In this document: positions 34,298 to 42,820 of the stretch, piece by piece
Numbering within the stretch: position 1 is the stretch's first letter
How the letters are laid out: every line of letters starts with the position of its first letter
The notes under the pieces: model-generated
What the model saw: the letters and a program-made list of their open reading frames with translations, nothing else
Databases searched by the model: none
What the model was told of the DNA's origin: nothing
Program-made: the position numbers and the translations under genes
DNA from: Phytohabitans sp052068095
GTDB taxonomy: Bacteria; Actinomycetota; Actinomycetes; Mycobacteriales; Micromonosporaceae
Assembly (NCBI RefSeq): GCF_052068095.1
Contig: NZ_JBQHDG010000017.1
Coordinates: 186,001-250,000, forward strand
DNA length: 64,000 nt
Reading direction: 5' to 3'

Positions 34298-35516
34298 GCG
34301 GCGGGGTCGGCGGCGGCGTCGACGGGATCAGGGTGGCCGACGGGCCGCGGGTGGCGTTCCAGGCGGCGTCGTAGGCGACCACCCACACCTGGTTGGGCAT
34401 CGTCCCGGGCGACGACACGGTCGCGCTGGTCACGCCGCCGGGCACGATCGCGCGCACGCGCACCTCGTCGACGTTGAACGAGTGCACCACGTGGTACTCG
34501 ACGATCCCCGTGTCGTCGGTGGCGGGTGCCCAGCTGACCAGGGTGCCGCTCGCCGTGCCGGTGACCACGGGCACGCCCGGCGCCGTGGGCGGCACGGTGT
34601 CGCCTGGCACGCGCGGGACGGTGGGCGGGTGCGGGAAGCTGACCCGCGGGCCGAAGCCGCTCATGTTGCCGGCCGCGTCCACGGCGCGTACCGAGAAGTG
34701 GTAGCTGGCGCCGGTGTTGCCCCCGATCGACAGCGTGACCGGCGCGTTGGTGGCGACCTGGCGCAGGAAGTGGTCCTCGTAGAACTGGCCGCCGAAGTAG
34801 ATCAGGTAGCCGGTCACGCCGGTGTCGTCGGTCGAGGCCGGCCAGGTGATCGTCGCGGTCGTCGGGGTCACTTCCAGCAGCTCGGGGCGGCCGGGCAGGG
34901 ACGGTGCCCGGGTGTCCTGGACGGTGTCGACGGTGACGTCGTCGAACGAGGCCGCCGCCCGCTCGGTGAACAGCGCGACCGCGCCCGCCGCGAAGGTGGC
35001 GTCGGTGGCGGTGAGCGTCGCCGCGCCGACCGTCGCCTGGAGCCGGTCGCCCTCGACGCGCAGGCTCAGGTCGTACCACCGGCCGGTGCGCACCGGCAGC
35101 GTCGCGGTGGCCAGCACGGTGCGCCGCCCGGCCGCCACGCGGGCCAGTTCCACGCGGTCGCCGGGGCGCAACGCCAGCGTGTACCCGCCGGATGTGGTGG
35201 ACCGGGCGACGATGCCGGCGGCGGCCCACGGACCGGACAGGGAGGTGGGTTTGACCCGCGCGGAGAGCGTGTAGCCCGCCCAGCCGGCCTCGCCCGCGGT
35301 GGCCCGTGCGGACGTGGCGCCGGAGCGCGACTGGCGCAGGACGCGCGAGCCGTCGGTGGAGACGCCCCACCGGCCGCCGGTGAGCTGCCAGCCGGCGGAG
35401 CCGCCGTCCTCGAAGTCGTGCGCGAAGACCACCGTGGCGGCGGCGCTCTCCGCGACGGCGACGGCGGTGCCGGTCAACAGCAGGGCGGCCGCCAGCCCTG
35501 TCCACATGCGACGCAT
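34278..35516 (-). CDS. Secreted protein with LamG-like and two fibronectin type III domains
   Basis: A 412-residue exported protein: signal peptide MRRMWTGLAAALLLTGTAVAVA, then a concanavalin-like sandwich (about 30-195: FAHDFEDGGSAGWQ...AAASFDDVTVDTV), two FN3 modules (about 205-295 and 315-395, each with TDDTG turns) and a threonine/proline tail. No catalytic motif is visible; it could bind a surface or polysaccharide. A TAGGGT box (35528-35523) lies 6 nt before the ATG: leaderless. Confidence 0.78.
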   Translation of the reverse strand: MRRMWTGLAAALLLTGTAVAVAESAAATVVFAHDFEDGGSAGWQLTGGRWGVSTDGSRVLRQSRSGATSARATAGEAGWAGYTLSARVKPTSLSGPWAAAGIVARSTTSGGYTLALRPGDRVELARVAAGRRTVLATATLPVRTGRWYDLSLRVEGDRLQATVGAATLTATDATFAAGAVALFTERAAASFDDVTVDTVQDTRAPSLPGRPELLEVTPTTATITWPASTDDTGVTGYLIYFGGQFYEDHFLRQVATNAPVTLSIGGNTGASYHFSVRAVDAAGNMSGFGPRVSFPHPPTVPRVPGDTVPPTAPGVPVVTGTASGTLVSWAPATDDTGIVEYHVVHSFNVDEVRVRAIVPGGVTSATVSSPGTMPNQVWVVAYDAAWNATRGPSATLIPSTPPPTPPPTASPS

Positions 35517-35601
35517 GCCGACACCCTAGGTGTGGCATCGACAACTGACAATGCATCCGTCCTTGGTCATCGCCGCGTGGGCCCATTTGTTCCGGTACCT
35601 G

Positions 35602-36531
35602 TTACTCGGCTCTGACCGGGTCGAGTCCGCGCACCTGGTCCGTCACGGCCGTCAGGAGGGCGGTCAGCGCGGGAGCGGGCGGAATGTCCCGCGTGACGGC
35701 GACAAGGCGGCGCCCGAGGGCGGCTTCGGCGACGTCCCGGATGGCGACAGCGGGGTCGCCGGCCGGCAGAGCCAGTGGCGGCATCAGGGCGACCGCCGCC
35801 CCGGCGCGGACGAGTTCGAGCTGGACGTCGGCGTCGCTGGAGCGATGCCGCAGGTCGGGCTCGTAGCCGCCGAGGGAGCGGCAGGTCCCGACGACCATGG
35901 CGTGGTGACCGGTGCCCTCGGCGGACGCGGTCCAGACGTCGGATCGCAACGCGGCGACCGCGACGGCTCCTCCGGGCCGGGCCAGCGGATGTGCCGCCGG
36001 CAGCACGACCTTGATCGGCTCTTCGAGCAGGACCGTGAAGCGCAGCCCGGCCGGGCGGGGGCGGGGATGGCCGTCGTACTCGTCACCGATGACCAGGTCG
36101 ACCGCGCCCAGCCGCAGGCCCGGCAGCGACTGCTCGAGCTCCAGCTCGAAGATCTCCATGCGCACCCGGGGGTGGTCGACCGTCATACGGGCCAGTGCCG
36201 GGACCAGCAGGCGCCGGGCGGCCGACTGGAGTCCACCGGCGCGCACGGTGCCCCGGATGTCGCCGCCCAGCGCCGCCAGGTCGGCCTCCGCCGTCTCGGC
36301 GGCCGCGAGCAGCACGCGGGCGTGCCGGGCCAGGAGCTGTCCGGCGTCGGTGAGCCGCACGCCCCGCCCGGCCTTGACGAGCAGGGCGGCGCCGACCTCC
36401 TTCTCCAGCAGCGTGAGCTGCTGGGAGACCGTGGAGGGGCTGTAGCCCAGAGCCGCGGCGACCGCGGCCAGGGTGCCGCGCTCCTCGAACTCCCGGAGGA
36501 AGCGCAGCCGCCGAAGGTCCAGCGTGACCAT
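35602..36531 (-). CDS. LysR-family transcriptional regulator
   Basis: A 309-residue LysR regulator with N-terminal winged helix LRFLREFEERGTLAAVAAALGYSPSTVSQQL and a type-2 periplasmic-binding effector domain. A TAGGAT box (36543-36538) 6 nt before the ATG indicates a leaderless message. It is divergent, with a 72-bp gap, from a DMT-family exporter, the classic LysR-target arrangement, so it probably controls that exporter and itself. Confidence 0.87.
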   Translation of the reverse strand: MVTLDLRRLRFLREFEERGTLAAVAAALGYSPSTVSQQLTLLEKEVGAALLVKAGRGVRLTDAGQLLARHARVLLAAAETAEADLAALGGDIRGTVRAGGLQSAARRLLVPALARMTVDHPRVRMEIFELELEQSLPGLRLGAVDLVIGDEYDGHPRPRPAGLRFTVLLEEPIKVVLPAAHPLARPGGAVAVAALRSDVWTASAEGTGHHAMVVGTCRSLGGYEPDLRHRSSDADVQLELVRAGAAVALMPPLALPAGDPAVAIRDVAEAALGRRLVAVTRDIPPAPALTALLTAVTDQVRGLDPVRAE

Positions 36532-36603
36532 GCGAGAATCCTAACGAGTTGCCTCCATGAATCATCGCTGGACCCGACGAGTAGGGCCGCTGATCCTTGG
36601 AGC

Positions 36604-37626
36604 GTGGGTCCCGCACTGTGTCTTCTGTCCGCGGCGTGCTTCGGCGCCATGGCGATCTTCGGCAAGTTGGCCTACGACGACGGCGTCTCGCCCGGGGCCC
36701 TGCTGCTGGTGCGCTTCGGCCTGGCCGCGGCCCTGCTCTGGGCGGTCCTGCTCGCGCGGCCGGGCCTTCGCCGTACGGAGCCGAGTCCGCGCCAGGTCGA
36801 GGCCGCGGAGCCGGGCCCGCGCCGGGTCGAGGCCGCGGGATCGGACCGGCGCGGGGTCGCGGCCGCCGCCCCGGACCGGCGTCCGGGCGAGGCCGCCGGC
36901 CGGCCGGCGGTGACGCGCGGCCGGGCACTGGCCACCGCCGTCGGGCTGGGGGCCATCGGTTACGCCACGCAGGCGAGCCTGTTCTTCTCGTCGCTGGAAC
37001 TCATGGACGCCTCGCTGCTGGCGCTGATCCTCTACACCTACCCGGTCCTGGTCACCGTGGCGGCGGTGCTGCTCGGCCGCGACCGGCTCACCGGTGGACG
37101 TGGCGCCGCGCTGGCGGCCGCGTCGGGCGGGACGCTGCTGGTCCTGCTCGGCGCTGGCGGCGGGAGCTTCCACCCGCTCGGTGCGCTGCTGGCCTTCGGG
37201 TCCGCGGTCACCTACACGGTCTACATCCTGGTCGCCGACACCGTCGTGCACCGGCTGGCGCCGGTGGTGCTCTCCACCCTCGTGATGACCGGCGCCGCCG
37301 GCACCCTCGGCGGCCGCGCCCTGCTCACCGGCGGCGTCGACCTGGGCTTCGGGTGGCGGGGATGGTTCTGGCTCGTCTGCATCGCGGTGGTCTCCACCGT
37401 CGTGGCGATGCTGGCCTTCTTCGCCGGCCTGAAGCGGACCGGTCCGTCGACCGCCGCCATCCTGTCCACCTTCGAACCCGTGGTCACCACCGCGCTGGCC
37501 GCGCTCACCCTCGGCGAGATCCTGACCCCGGTGCAGCTGGCCGGCGGGGTGCTGGTCCTGTCCTCCGTCGCCGTCCTCCAGCTCCGACCCACCCCAAGCG
37601 CGCTGGCGGTGAAGCTGGACTGGTGA
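36604..37626 (+). CDS. EamA/DMT-family transporter with an internal repeat loop
   Basis: A 340-residue membrane protein with ten predicted helices and two EamA halves (GPALCLLSAACFGAMAIFGK...; ALLAFGSAVTYTVYILVAD...). Between helices 2 and 3 it carries an extra loop of about 55 residues, made of an imperfect 12-14 residue repeat (PRQVEAAEPG, PRRVEAAGSD, RRGVAAAAPD, RRPGEAAG). Normal family members have a few residues here. The GTG at 36604 follows GGAG. It is a probable metabolite exporter controlled by the divergent LysR protein. Confidence 0.82.
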   Translation: MGPALCLLSAACFGAMAIFGKLAYDDGVSPGALLLVRFGLAAALLWAVLLARPGLRRTEPSPRQVEAAEPGPRRVEAAGSDRRGVAAAAPDRRPGEAAGRPAVTRGRALATAVGLGAIGYATQASLFFSSLELMDASLLALILYTYPVLVTVAAVLLGRDRLTGGRGAALAAASGGTLLVLLGAGGGSFHPLGALLAFGSAVTYTVYILVADTVVHRLAPVVLSTLVMTGAAGTLGGRALLTGGVDLGFGWRGWFWLVCIAVVSTVVAMLAFFAGLKRTGPSTAAILSTFEPVVTTALAALTLGEILTPVQLAGGVLVLSSVAVLQLRPTPSALAVKLDW

Positions 37627-37682
37627 CACCCGGTCTATTGTGGACGAGGCGCACGCCCCGCGGGACGCGCGCCTTTCCGGGG

Positions 37683-38507
37683 TCAGGCTCGCGGGCGGAT
37701 CACCGGCGACAGCGTGGCGGCGAACGGCTCGGGTGCGTCGACGAAACCGGTGTGGTCGCCCGGAAACATCACGACCTGGGCGTCCAAAGTGGACGCCAGC
37801 GCGCGGGACGCGCGGTCGCAGAGCTGGCCGGCCGAGTCCTCACCGATGCCCACCACGACGCGCGCGCCGCCGGCGCGCAGCGCGGCCGGGTCCGGGCGCC
37901 AGAACGTGCTCGCACGCACCTCGTGTGCGAACCAGCGGCGCTCGTCGGCCACGTGCCGCGGGTCGCGCTCGCCCCCGAACATCGCCTCGAGCGCGCCCTC
38001 GGGCAGGTCGATGCCGGCCTGGGCGAAGAACATCCGCCAGGCGCCGAGCGGGTCGCCGGCCAGGTACCTCGCGATCATCTCGTCGGTGCCGGCGGCCAGG
38101 GTGTCGCGGTCGGGCAAGAGGTCGGCCAGCGGCGGCTCGTGAGCGACGACCGTGTGCACCGTCTCCGGGTGGGCCTGCGCCAGCGCGAGCACCGTGCATG
38201 CGCCGCCGCTGGAGCCGAACACCGCGGCAGGCCCGCCGCCGACGTGGGTGAGCAGGGCGGCGAGGTCGCCGGCCCGCAGCTCCGGGGTGGACTCCTGCTC
38301 GGGGTCGGCGAGCGGGCTGCGGCGGATGCCGCGCGGATCGGTGGTGAGCACCATGTGGTCGGCGGCGAGCAGGTCGGCGAGCGGGGCGAACGCGTCGGCG
38401 TCCATCGGCGCGCCGACCAGGGCCACGAGCGGCCCGTCGCCGCGGATCTCGAAGTGCAGGGTGGCGCCGGGCACGTCCAGCGCGTGGGTGGCGGTCGAAG
38501 TCGTCAT
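37683..38507 (-). CDS. Alpha/beta hydrolase
   Basis: A 274-residue alpha/beta hydrolase. The nucleophile elbow is FGSSGGACT (GxSxG), the DPRGIRRSPLAD loop and the late FPGDHTGFVDAPEPFA histidine region complete the fold. It resembles proteins related to 2-hydroxymuconate hydrolases and esterases, substrate unknown. A CAGGAT box 6 nt before the ATG suggests leaderless expression. Confidence 0.78.
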   Translation of the reverse strand: MTTSTATHALDVPGATLHFEIRGDGPLVALVGAPMDADAFAPLADLLAADHMVLTTDPRGIRRSPLADPEQESTPELRAGDLAALLTHVGGGPAAVFGSSGGACTVLALAQAHPETVHTVVAHEPPLADLLPDRDTLAAGTDEMIARYLAGDPLGAWRMFFAQAGIDLPEGALEAMFGGERDPRHVADERRWFAHEVRASTFWRPDPAALRAGGARVVVGIGEDSAGQLCDRASRALASTLDAQVVMFPGDHTGFVDAPEPFAATLSPVIRPRA

Positions 38508-38692
38508 GCCCTGATCCTGGCCCCGCCGCACCGCCCGGATCCAACACCCGCAACGCCAAGATCTACACATCTGGGGCGTTAATCGGGGTCCGCGTCAAGA
38601 AAGCGCACCGCCTCGTCGTCGCCGGCCTGGCGGTGCTCCTGGTCGCGGCGGCTGAGCGGCCCCGCCCGACCGTCCTTTCCGGACGGACCGGA

Positions 38693-39187
38693 CTACCGCT
38701 GGGTCGCCTCGTTGTACGTCTCCAGCGGCAACGTCGACGGACTCGCCTCCCGCTCCGCCTGCTTCGCGGTCGTCGCGGGCGGCACCGGCCGCTCCCGCGC
38801 CAGCAGGCCCTTGCCGAGCGCCGTGACCGTGGCGATGATCGCGACGTTGAGGGCGGCGTCCCAGTTGAAGGTCGTCACGTCGAAGACACCCGCCGCGGCG
38901 ATGGAACCGGCCAGGGAGGCGAGAAACGTCTTCGCCAGGCGCACCAGCAGGTCCGGCCAGAAGGACAGGTCGGTGATCCGGCCGACGTACTGCAACACCG
39001 TCAGCAACGCCGACGACACCGCCGCGCTGATCGCGACCGTGATGGCGTACCGCCACGGCAGGTTGGCGACGGTGCTCGCGGTGCCGCCCGCGAGGAGCGT
39101 CGCGAAGAACACCTGCCCGGCCGACCAGCCGGCCCGTTCGAGGATATCGAGCAGGACGGCCTTGACCTTCTCCTTGCTCCACGCCAT
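38693..39187 (-). CDS. Holin-like membrane protein with a duplicated two-helix unit
   Basis: A 164-residue protein. Two similar halves, each an amphipathic start plus two hydrophobic helices, are visible: residues about 14-66 (LDILERAGWSAGQVFFATLL...AITVAISAAVSSALLTV) and about 77-128 (DLLVRLAKTFLASLAGSIAA...ALNVAIIATVTALGK). Each half resembles the r1t-type phage holin domain (RAxKTFxQAxxAxL...AxxVAxxAxxxSxLxS). The tail is charged and soluble. No endolysin or other phage gene is adjacent. The function may be a holin relic or an unrelated small membrane protein. The start is preceded by AAAGGTAAG. Confidence 0.6.
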   Translation of the reverse strand: MAWSKEKVKAVLLDILERAGWSAGQVFFATLLAGGTASTVANLPWRYAITVAISAAVSSALLTVLQYVGRITDLSFWPDLLVRLAKTFLASLAGSIAAAGVFDVTTFNWDAALNVAIIATVTALGKGLLARERPVPPATTAKQAEREASPSTLPLETYNEATQR

Positions 39188-39509
39188 CGGTCTTACCTTT
39201 CGAGGGGGGAAAGATGCTCCTATGTGTACAGGATCCCGGCGGTGGCGTAAGGCGGGCTATCACCCGTTCGGGCGCGGCCACGATGCGAGCTGTCGCCGCA
39301 CGGCCCCACCCGTGTCACATCCGGCCTTGTCGCGCCCACCCCGTGCTGTCGAGCTGCCCCGTCTGTGCGAGCAGGTCGACAGCCCTCCGAGGTTGATGGC
39401 CGCCGGGATGGCACCTCCCCGTCTCGCGGCCTGCGGGCCGCGGCACATACCGACTCCGGGAGCGCGGTCGGGGTCGGCGCGCTTGGCCACAATGCACGGT
39501 CAGACTCGA

Positions 39510-39863
39510 GACAGATTTTCCCAGGTCCGCGTCAGCTGCGGACCGTATGCTCCCGCGGGCACCGCTCCCGGCCGGCGGCTCGCCAGGGCGAGCCGAAATC
39601 TCCGGCCGTCCACTGCCGGCTCCGCGGGACAAGCCCCCACCTACGACATCCTGACGCGGCGTCACCAGCGTCGGGGGTCGGGCTTGAGATCTAGGAGACT
39701 TCGGGTTGATATAGCGGCGTAACTCTCCAAGATCTGGCATCGGACGCCGTTCACATCGCAGTGGCGGTTACTCGCGGTGACGGCGCCTCTGTCGGGTCTG
39801 GTGCCCGTCGACTCGGCACGCGGCATTGTGGACAAACGGACCGTGCGCGAAAGGTCTCTAGAG
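39510..39863 (+). repeat. Shortened copy (C) of the dispersed repeat
   Basis: It begins with CAGATTTTCCC and GTCCGCGTCAGCTGCGGACC, then ACCGTATGCTCCCGCGGGCA-type head, GCCGGCGGCTCGCCAGGG, GTCCACTGCCGGCTCCGC, then diverged sequence lacking the 23-bp palindrome, then GCATTGTGGACAAACGGACC and the right end CGAAAGGTCTCTAGAG (39848-39863). The right end contains the TAG stop of the SMP-30 gene. The remainder of the gap (39188-39509) shows no gene I can support. Confidence 0.65.
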
Positions 39864-40871
39864 GGGGAGGCGGGCGATCGCCCGCTCGGTGAGGCTGCCC
39901 AGCCAGAGGGTGTCGCCGTGCTGGCGGACGCCGGTCACCATCACGTAGCGACCGGCCGGGCCGTGGATCGTGCGCAGCACCCGGCCGTCGCCGTCGACGC
40001 GGGCGACGATGCTGTACGGCATCGGTTGGGGTTGTAGGCGGGTGGGGAGGATGGCGGCCAGCCGCCGGATCGCCGGGTGGGGGAGCAGGCGTTCGGCGAT
40101 GGGCACGCGGGGGCTGGCCAGCGCGACCCAGTAGGTGCCGTCGCCGGCCGACGACATGTTGTCCGGGTAGGCGGGCAGGTCGCCGAGGTGGGTGACCGTC
40201 GCGTCCGGCAGGGACAGGCGGACGAGTTGGTGGGCGGCGGTCTCGCAGACCAGCAGCGCGGACTCGTCGGGGGTGAGGGCGGTGCCGTTCGGAAAGTGGA
40301 AGCCGGTCGCGACGACCTCGGTGGTGCCGGCGGCGGGGTCGTAGGCGAGGACGCGGCCGTTGGGGCGGTGTTCGAGCAGGTCGCGGCGCCAGTGTGAGAC
40401 GGGGAAGCGGTTGGAGCTGTCGGTGAAGTAGACCGTGCCGTCGCGGGCCACGGCGGCGTTGTTGCACAGCAGGATCGGGGTCCCGCCGGCGGAGCGGGTC
40501 AGGTCGGTGATGGCGCCGTCGCCGGTGATCCGGAGCAGGCCGCGGTAGGCGTCGCAGACGATCAGGCTGCCGTCGCGCGGGTCGAGCTCGATGCCGAGGG
40601 GGCGGCCGCCGGTGTTGACCAGGCGTTCGGGTGCGGCGCCGGGCGGGAAGCGCCAGATCCAGCCGTCTTCGGTGCCGGTCACGATCCGGCCCTCGGGGTC
40701 GGCGACGACGTCCTCCGGGCCGCGGGCGCCGCCGGGCACGGCGAGGATGTCGGCGGTGTCGAGGCCGGTGTCGGCCGGCGCCCACGGGCCGGTGAGGGGC
40801 GGCGGGGTGGTGGCCGGCAGCTTCGCCGGGCGGATCAGCCAGGGCGCCGGTGGGCGGGGGACGGCGTTCAT
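39858..40871 (-). CDS. SMP-30/gluconolactonase-like (strictosidine-synthase-like) propeller protein
   Basis: A 337-residue six-bladed beta-propeller: ARGPEDVVADPEGRIVTGTEDGWIWRF, LIVCDAYRGLLRI, ALTPDESALLVCETAAHQLVRL, GDGTYWVALASPR. The family contains lactonases and strictosidine-synthase-like proteins acting on small esters or lactones with a bound divalent metal. It has a proline-rich N-terminus and no signal. Its ATG overlaps the upstream gene stop by ATGA, so the two are translationally coupled and may act on the same metabolite. The stop is supplied by the end of repeat copy C. Confidence 0.78.
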   Translation of the reverse strand: MNAVPRPPAPWLIRPAKLPATTPPPLTGPWAPADTGLDTADILAVPGGARGPEDVVADPEGRIVTGTEDGWIWRFPPGAAPERLVNTGGRPLGIELDPRDGSLIVCDAYRGLLRITGDGAITDLTRSAGGTPILLCNNAAVARDGTVYFTDSSNRFPVSHWRRDLLEHRPNGRVLAYDPAAGTTEVVATGFHFPNGTALTPDESALLVCETAAHQLVRLSLPDATVTHLGDLPAYPDNMSSAGDGTYWVALASPRVPIAERLLPHPAIRRLAAILPTRLQPQPMPYSIVARVDGDGRVLRTIHGPAGRYVMVTGVRQHGDTLWLGSLTERAIARLPL

Positions 40872-41461
40872 TTGGACTCGCTTCCGAAGACCATGTCGAA
40901 GTCGCGCAGGGCGAGCGTGAGCAGCGGGCGGCGGCCGGCGAGGTAGGCAAGCGGGCCGGCTGGCGCCACCTGCCAGGTGGCCTTCGCGAGGCGGACGGCG
41001 GCGCGGGCGCGTACCGGCGAGACCTTCGCCCGGCCGGCGAGCTCCTGGATCACGGAGAACCGCGTGGGCCAGCGACCCGGCAGGCGCCGGCCCGTGGCGA
41101 GGTGGGCCTCGGCGATCCCGCCGGCTCGCGCCCGGGTCTCGGTGAAATCGAGCTCGGCCAGCTCCTTGGGGATGCCCCACAGCTCGCGGCCGCCGTCGCG
41201 GGACGCGGGACTGTCCACCCAGATGTCCACGATGGACACCAGCGGGCGGGCGGCCCGGCGGACGAGCACCGCCGAGAGTAGCTCCCGGTACTCCAGCACA
41301 CCACCCGGGCCGTAGTCGACCCAGGCAGTGCCGACGAACCCGCGGCCGGCGACGGTGAGCGGCCGGGCCTGGGGCGGCGGCGGCAGCGCGGCACGCGGCA
41401 CCATCCACAGCGACACGTACATCTGGCCGCGCAGGTGCCACGGCTCCGGCGGGTAGCTCAC
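40868..41461 (-). CDS. Acetoacetate-decarboxylase-like protein
   Basis: A 197-residue protein of the acetoacetate decarboxylase fold: PPEPWHLRGQMYVSLWMVP at the start, VDYGPGGVLEYRELLSAVLV in the middle and GGRELWGIPKELAELDF, the motif with the Lys position characteristic of the family (IPKE). Many such homologues act as aldolase-dehydratases or have unknown roles rather than decarboxylating acetoacetate. I chose GTG 41461 where homology begins. It is coupled to the SMP-30-like gene. Confidence 0.75.
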   Translation of the reverse strand: MSYPPEPWHLRGQMYVSLWMVPRAALPPPPQARPLTVAGRGFVGTAWVDYGPGGVLEYRELLSAVLVRRAARPLVSIVDIWVDSPASRDGGRELWGIPKELAELDFTETRARAGGIAEAHLATGRRLPGRWPTRFSVIQELAGRAKVSPVRARAAVRLAKATWQVAPAGPLAYLAGRRPLLTLALRDFDMVFGSESK

Positions 41462-41482
41462 CCGTCCATGGTGCCCCACGGG

Positions 41483-42694
41483 TCAGGCGCTCACCTCAAC
41501 GGTGGACCACGTGCGTGCCGGGCCGGTGCCCGGGCTGAGGTACGTGACGCCGGGACGGTTGTCGCGGCCGAAGAGCGTGCCGTCCGGCAGCTGACCCACC
41601 CAGTCCAGTCGGGGCGCGCCGGGTGCGGGGGAGTAGGCGCCACCGTCGAGGTATCCGGTCAGCTCCGGCCCGGCGAGCACCAGGAGGCCGCCACCGGCCG
41701 GCGCGACCGAGTAGGGCCAGTTGGCCTTCTCCTCGATCCCCCTGATGGGGTACGGCACCCAGGCGCCCGCCTCGAACCGCCACAGCAGCGGCAGCCCGGT
41801 GCCCTTGCGCGCGCTCGCCACGAGCCCGACGGGCGCGAGCCGGGCGGGTGCGAGCCGGGCGGGTGCGAGCCGGGCGGGCGCGAGGCGGGCGGGCGCCGCG
41901 GCGGCGTCCGCCTGCTCCTGGCCGGCCACGAGCCAGATGTCCCGGCCGTCCGCGGAGGTCACCACCCGGGCGTTCCAGACGGCGCGGCCCGGCTGGTCGG
42001 GGACCGGGAGCCGGGTGAACCCGCCGCCGGCCGAGCCGACCGCGGTGACGATCCGCCCACCGTCCACACCCGACAGCCAGATCCGGCCGTCGCGTCCGTT
42101 GGTCAGCGAGCGGGCCGCCGCCAGCTCCGCCGGCACATCCCGCCGCCAGCCGGTGCCGGCCGTCCAGTCCCGGACCGCGCATCGGCCACCGGACTCGGGG
42201 CAGTCGAGGTAGTACGTGCCGTTGGCCGAGTGGTACTCGACCGGCGTGCGTCCCCGGGCGTCGTAGGGGCGCGGCTGCCAGGAGGCGCCGGCGTCCCGCG
42301 AGACGTACCAGGAGTGCGGCTCGGCCAGCAGCACGACCACGTGGCCGCCACCGCTGTAGAGCTGGTGGTTCTTCGCCTCCGGACGCGGGTGCTCGCGCGG
42401 CCGCCAGGTGCGCCCGCCGTCCGCGGTGTGGAAGAGCCGCGCGTCGCAGAGCGTGCCGCAGCGGACGAAGAGCGCGTACCCGTGCCACGCGTCGGCGAAC
42501 TCCACCGACACCGGCGCGTACCCCTCCGGCAGCCCGAGGTCGACCTTCACCTCCGCCAGCGGCGGCGGCGCGTGGCCGGGCGTCGTCGGCGCGGCGGCCG
42601 GCCGGCCGGTGTCCGCGTCGCAGGCGGTAGCCGCCGCCAGCACGGACAGGGACAGGGCGGTGCCGGCCAGGATGCGGCCCCAGTGATGCGCCAT
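41483..42694 (-). CDS. Secreted lipoprotein with BNR/sialidase-like propeller
   Basis: A 403-residue lipoprotein: the signal MAHHWGRILAGTALSLSVLAAATAC ends in a lipobox, lipidated Cys at 25. The body has Asp-box-like turns (HTADGGRTWRP, SRDAGASWQP) of BNR/WD40-type propellers found in sialidases and photosynthesis-assembly factors, but no catalytic residues are apparent. A PARLA repeat (five-residue period, DNA 41831-41890) interrupts it near residues 268-287. Function unknown; it is possibly a surface sensor. Confidence 0.72.
   Translation of the reverse strand: MAHHWGRILAGTALSLSVLAAATACDADTGRPAAAPTTPGHAPPPLAEVKVDLGLPEGYAPVSVEFADAWHGYALFVRCGTLCDARLFHTADGGRTWRPREHPRPEAKNHQLYSGGGHVVVLLAEPHSWYVSRDAGASWQPRPYDARGRTPVEYHSANGTYYLDCPESGGRCAVRDWTAGTGWRRDVPAELAAARSLTNGRDGRIWLSGVDGGRIVTAVGSAGGGFTRLPVPDQPGRAVWNARVVTSADGRDIWLVAGQEQADAAAAPARLAPARLAPARLAPARLAPVGLVASARKGTGLPLLWRFEAGAWVPYPIRGIEEKANWPYSVAPAGGGLLVLAGPELTGYLDGGAYSPAPGAPRLDWVGQLPDGTLFGRDNRPGVTYLSPGTGPARTWSTVEVSA
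41831..41890. repeat. 15-bp tandem repeat, four units
   Basis: Units GGGCGCGAGCCGGGC, GGGTGCGAGCCGGGC (twice) and GGGCGCGAGGCGGGC follow without gap. They are in frame in the lipoprotein gene and encode the alternating ARLAP pentapeptide. Near-identity points to recent slippage. Confidence 0.85.
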
Positions 42695-42743
42695 GCCGGT
42701 AGGAGCCGTGGAGGCGGCGGCGGGTTCCCGTCGCCGGTGAGGG

Positions 42744-42815
42744 TGCCGCCGGAGGGAATCGAACCCCCGCAGTCCGCATTAAAAGTGCGGAGCCCGTCCA
42801 TCAGGCGCCGGCGGC
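42744..42815 (-). tRNA. tRNA-Lys (UUU)
   Basis: The acceptor stem GCCGCCG pairs with CGGCGGC, the anticodon stem CCGCA/TGCGG encloses CTTTTAA (anticodon TTT), and the T arm GGGGG-TTCGATT-CCCTC is intact with discriminator A. CCA is not encoded. The D arm is short (GCCT-GATGGAC-GGGC), unlike the usual actinobacterial tRNA-Lys. It is the last of three tRNA genes in a row. Confidence 0.8.
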
Positions 42816-42820
42816 GAAGA

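Noticed and set aside
38588..38692. Signal-peptide-like reading (VRVKKAHRLVVAGLAVLLVAA) on the plus strand
   Set aside because: There is no start codon and the frame turns into Arg-rich text within 30 codons. At most it is a scrap of a lost gene; I could not support it as a feature.
38693..39187. Prophage around the holin-like gene
   Set aside because: No integrase, endolysin, portal, capsid or tail genes flank it.
41831..41890. CRISPR array
   Set aside because: Repeats are 15 bp, directly adjacent, and in frame in a protein gene; there are no spacers or cas genes anywhere in the window.
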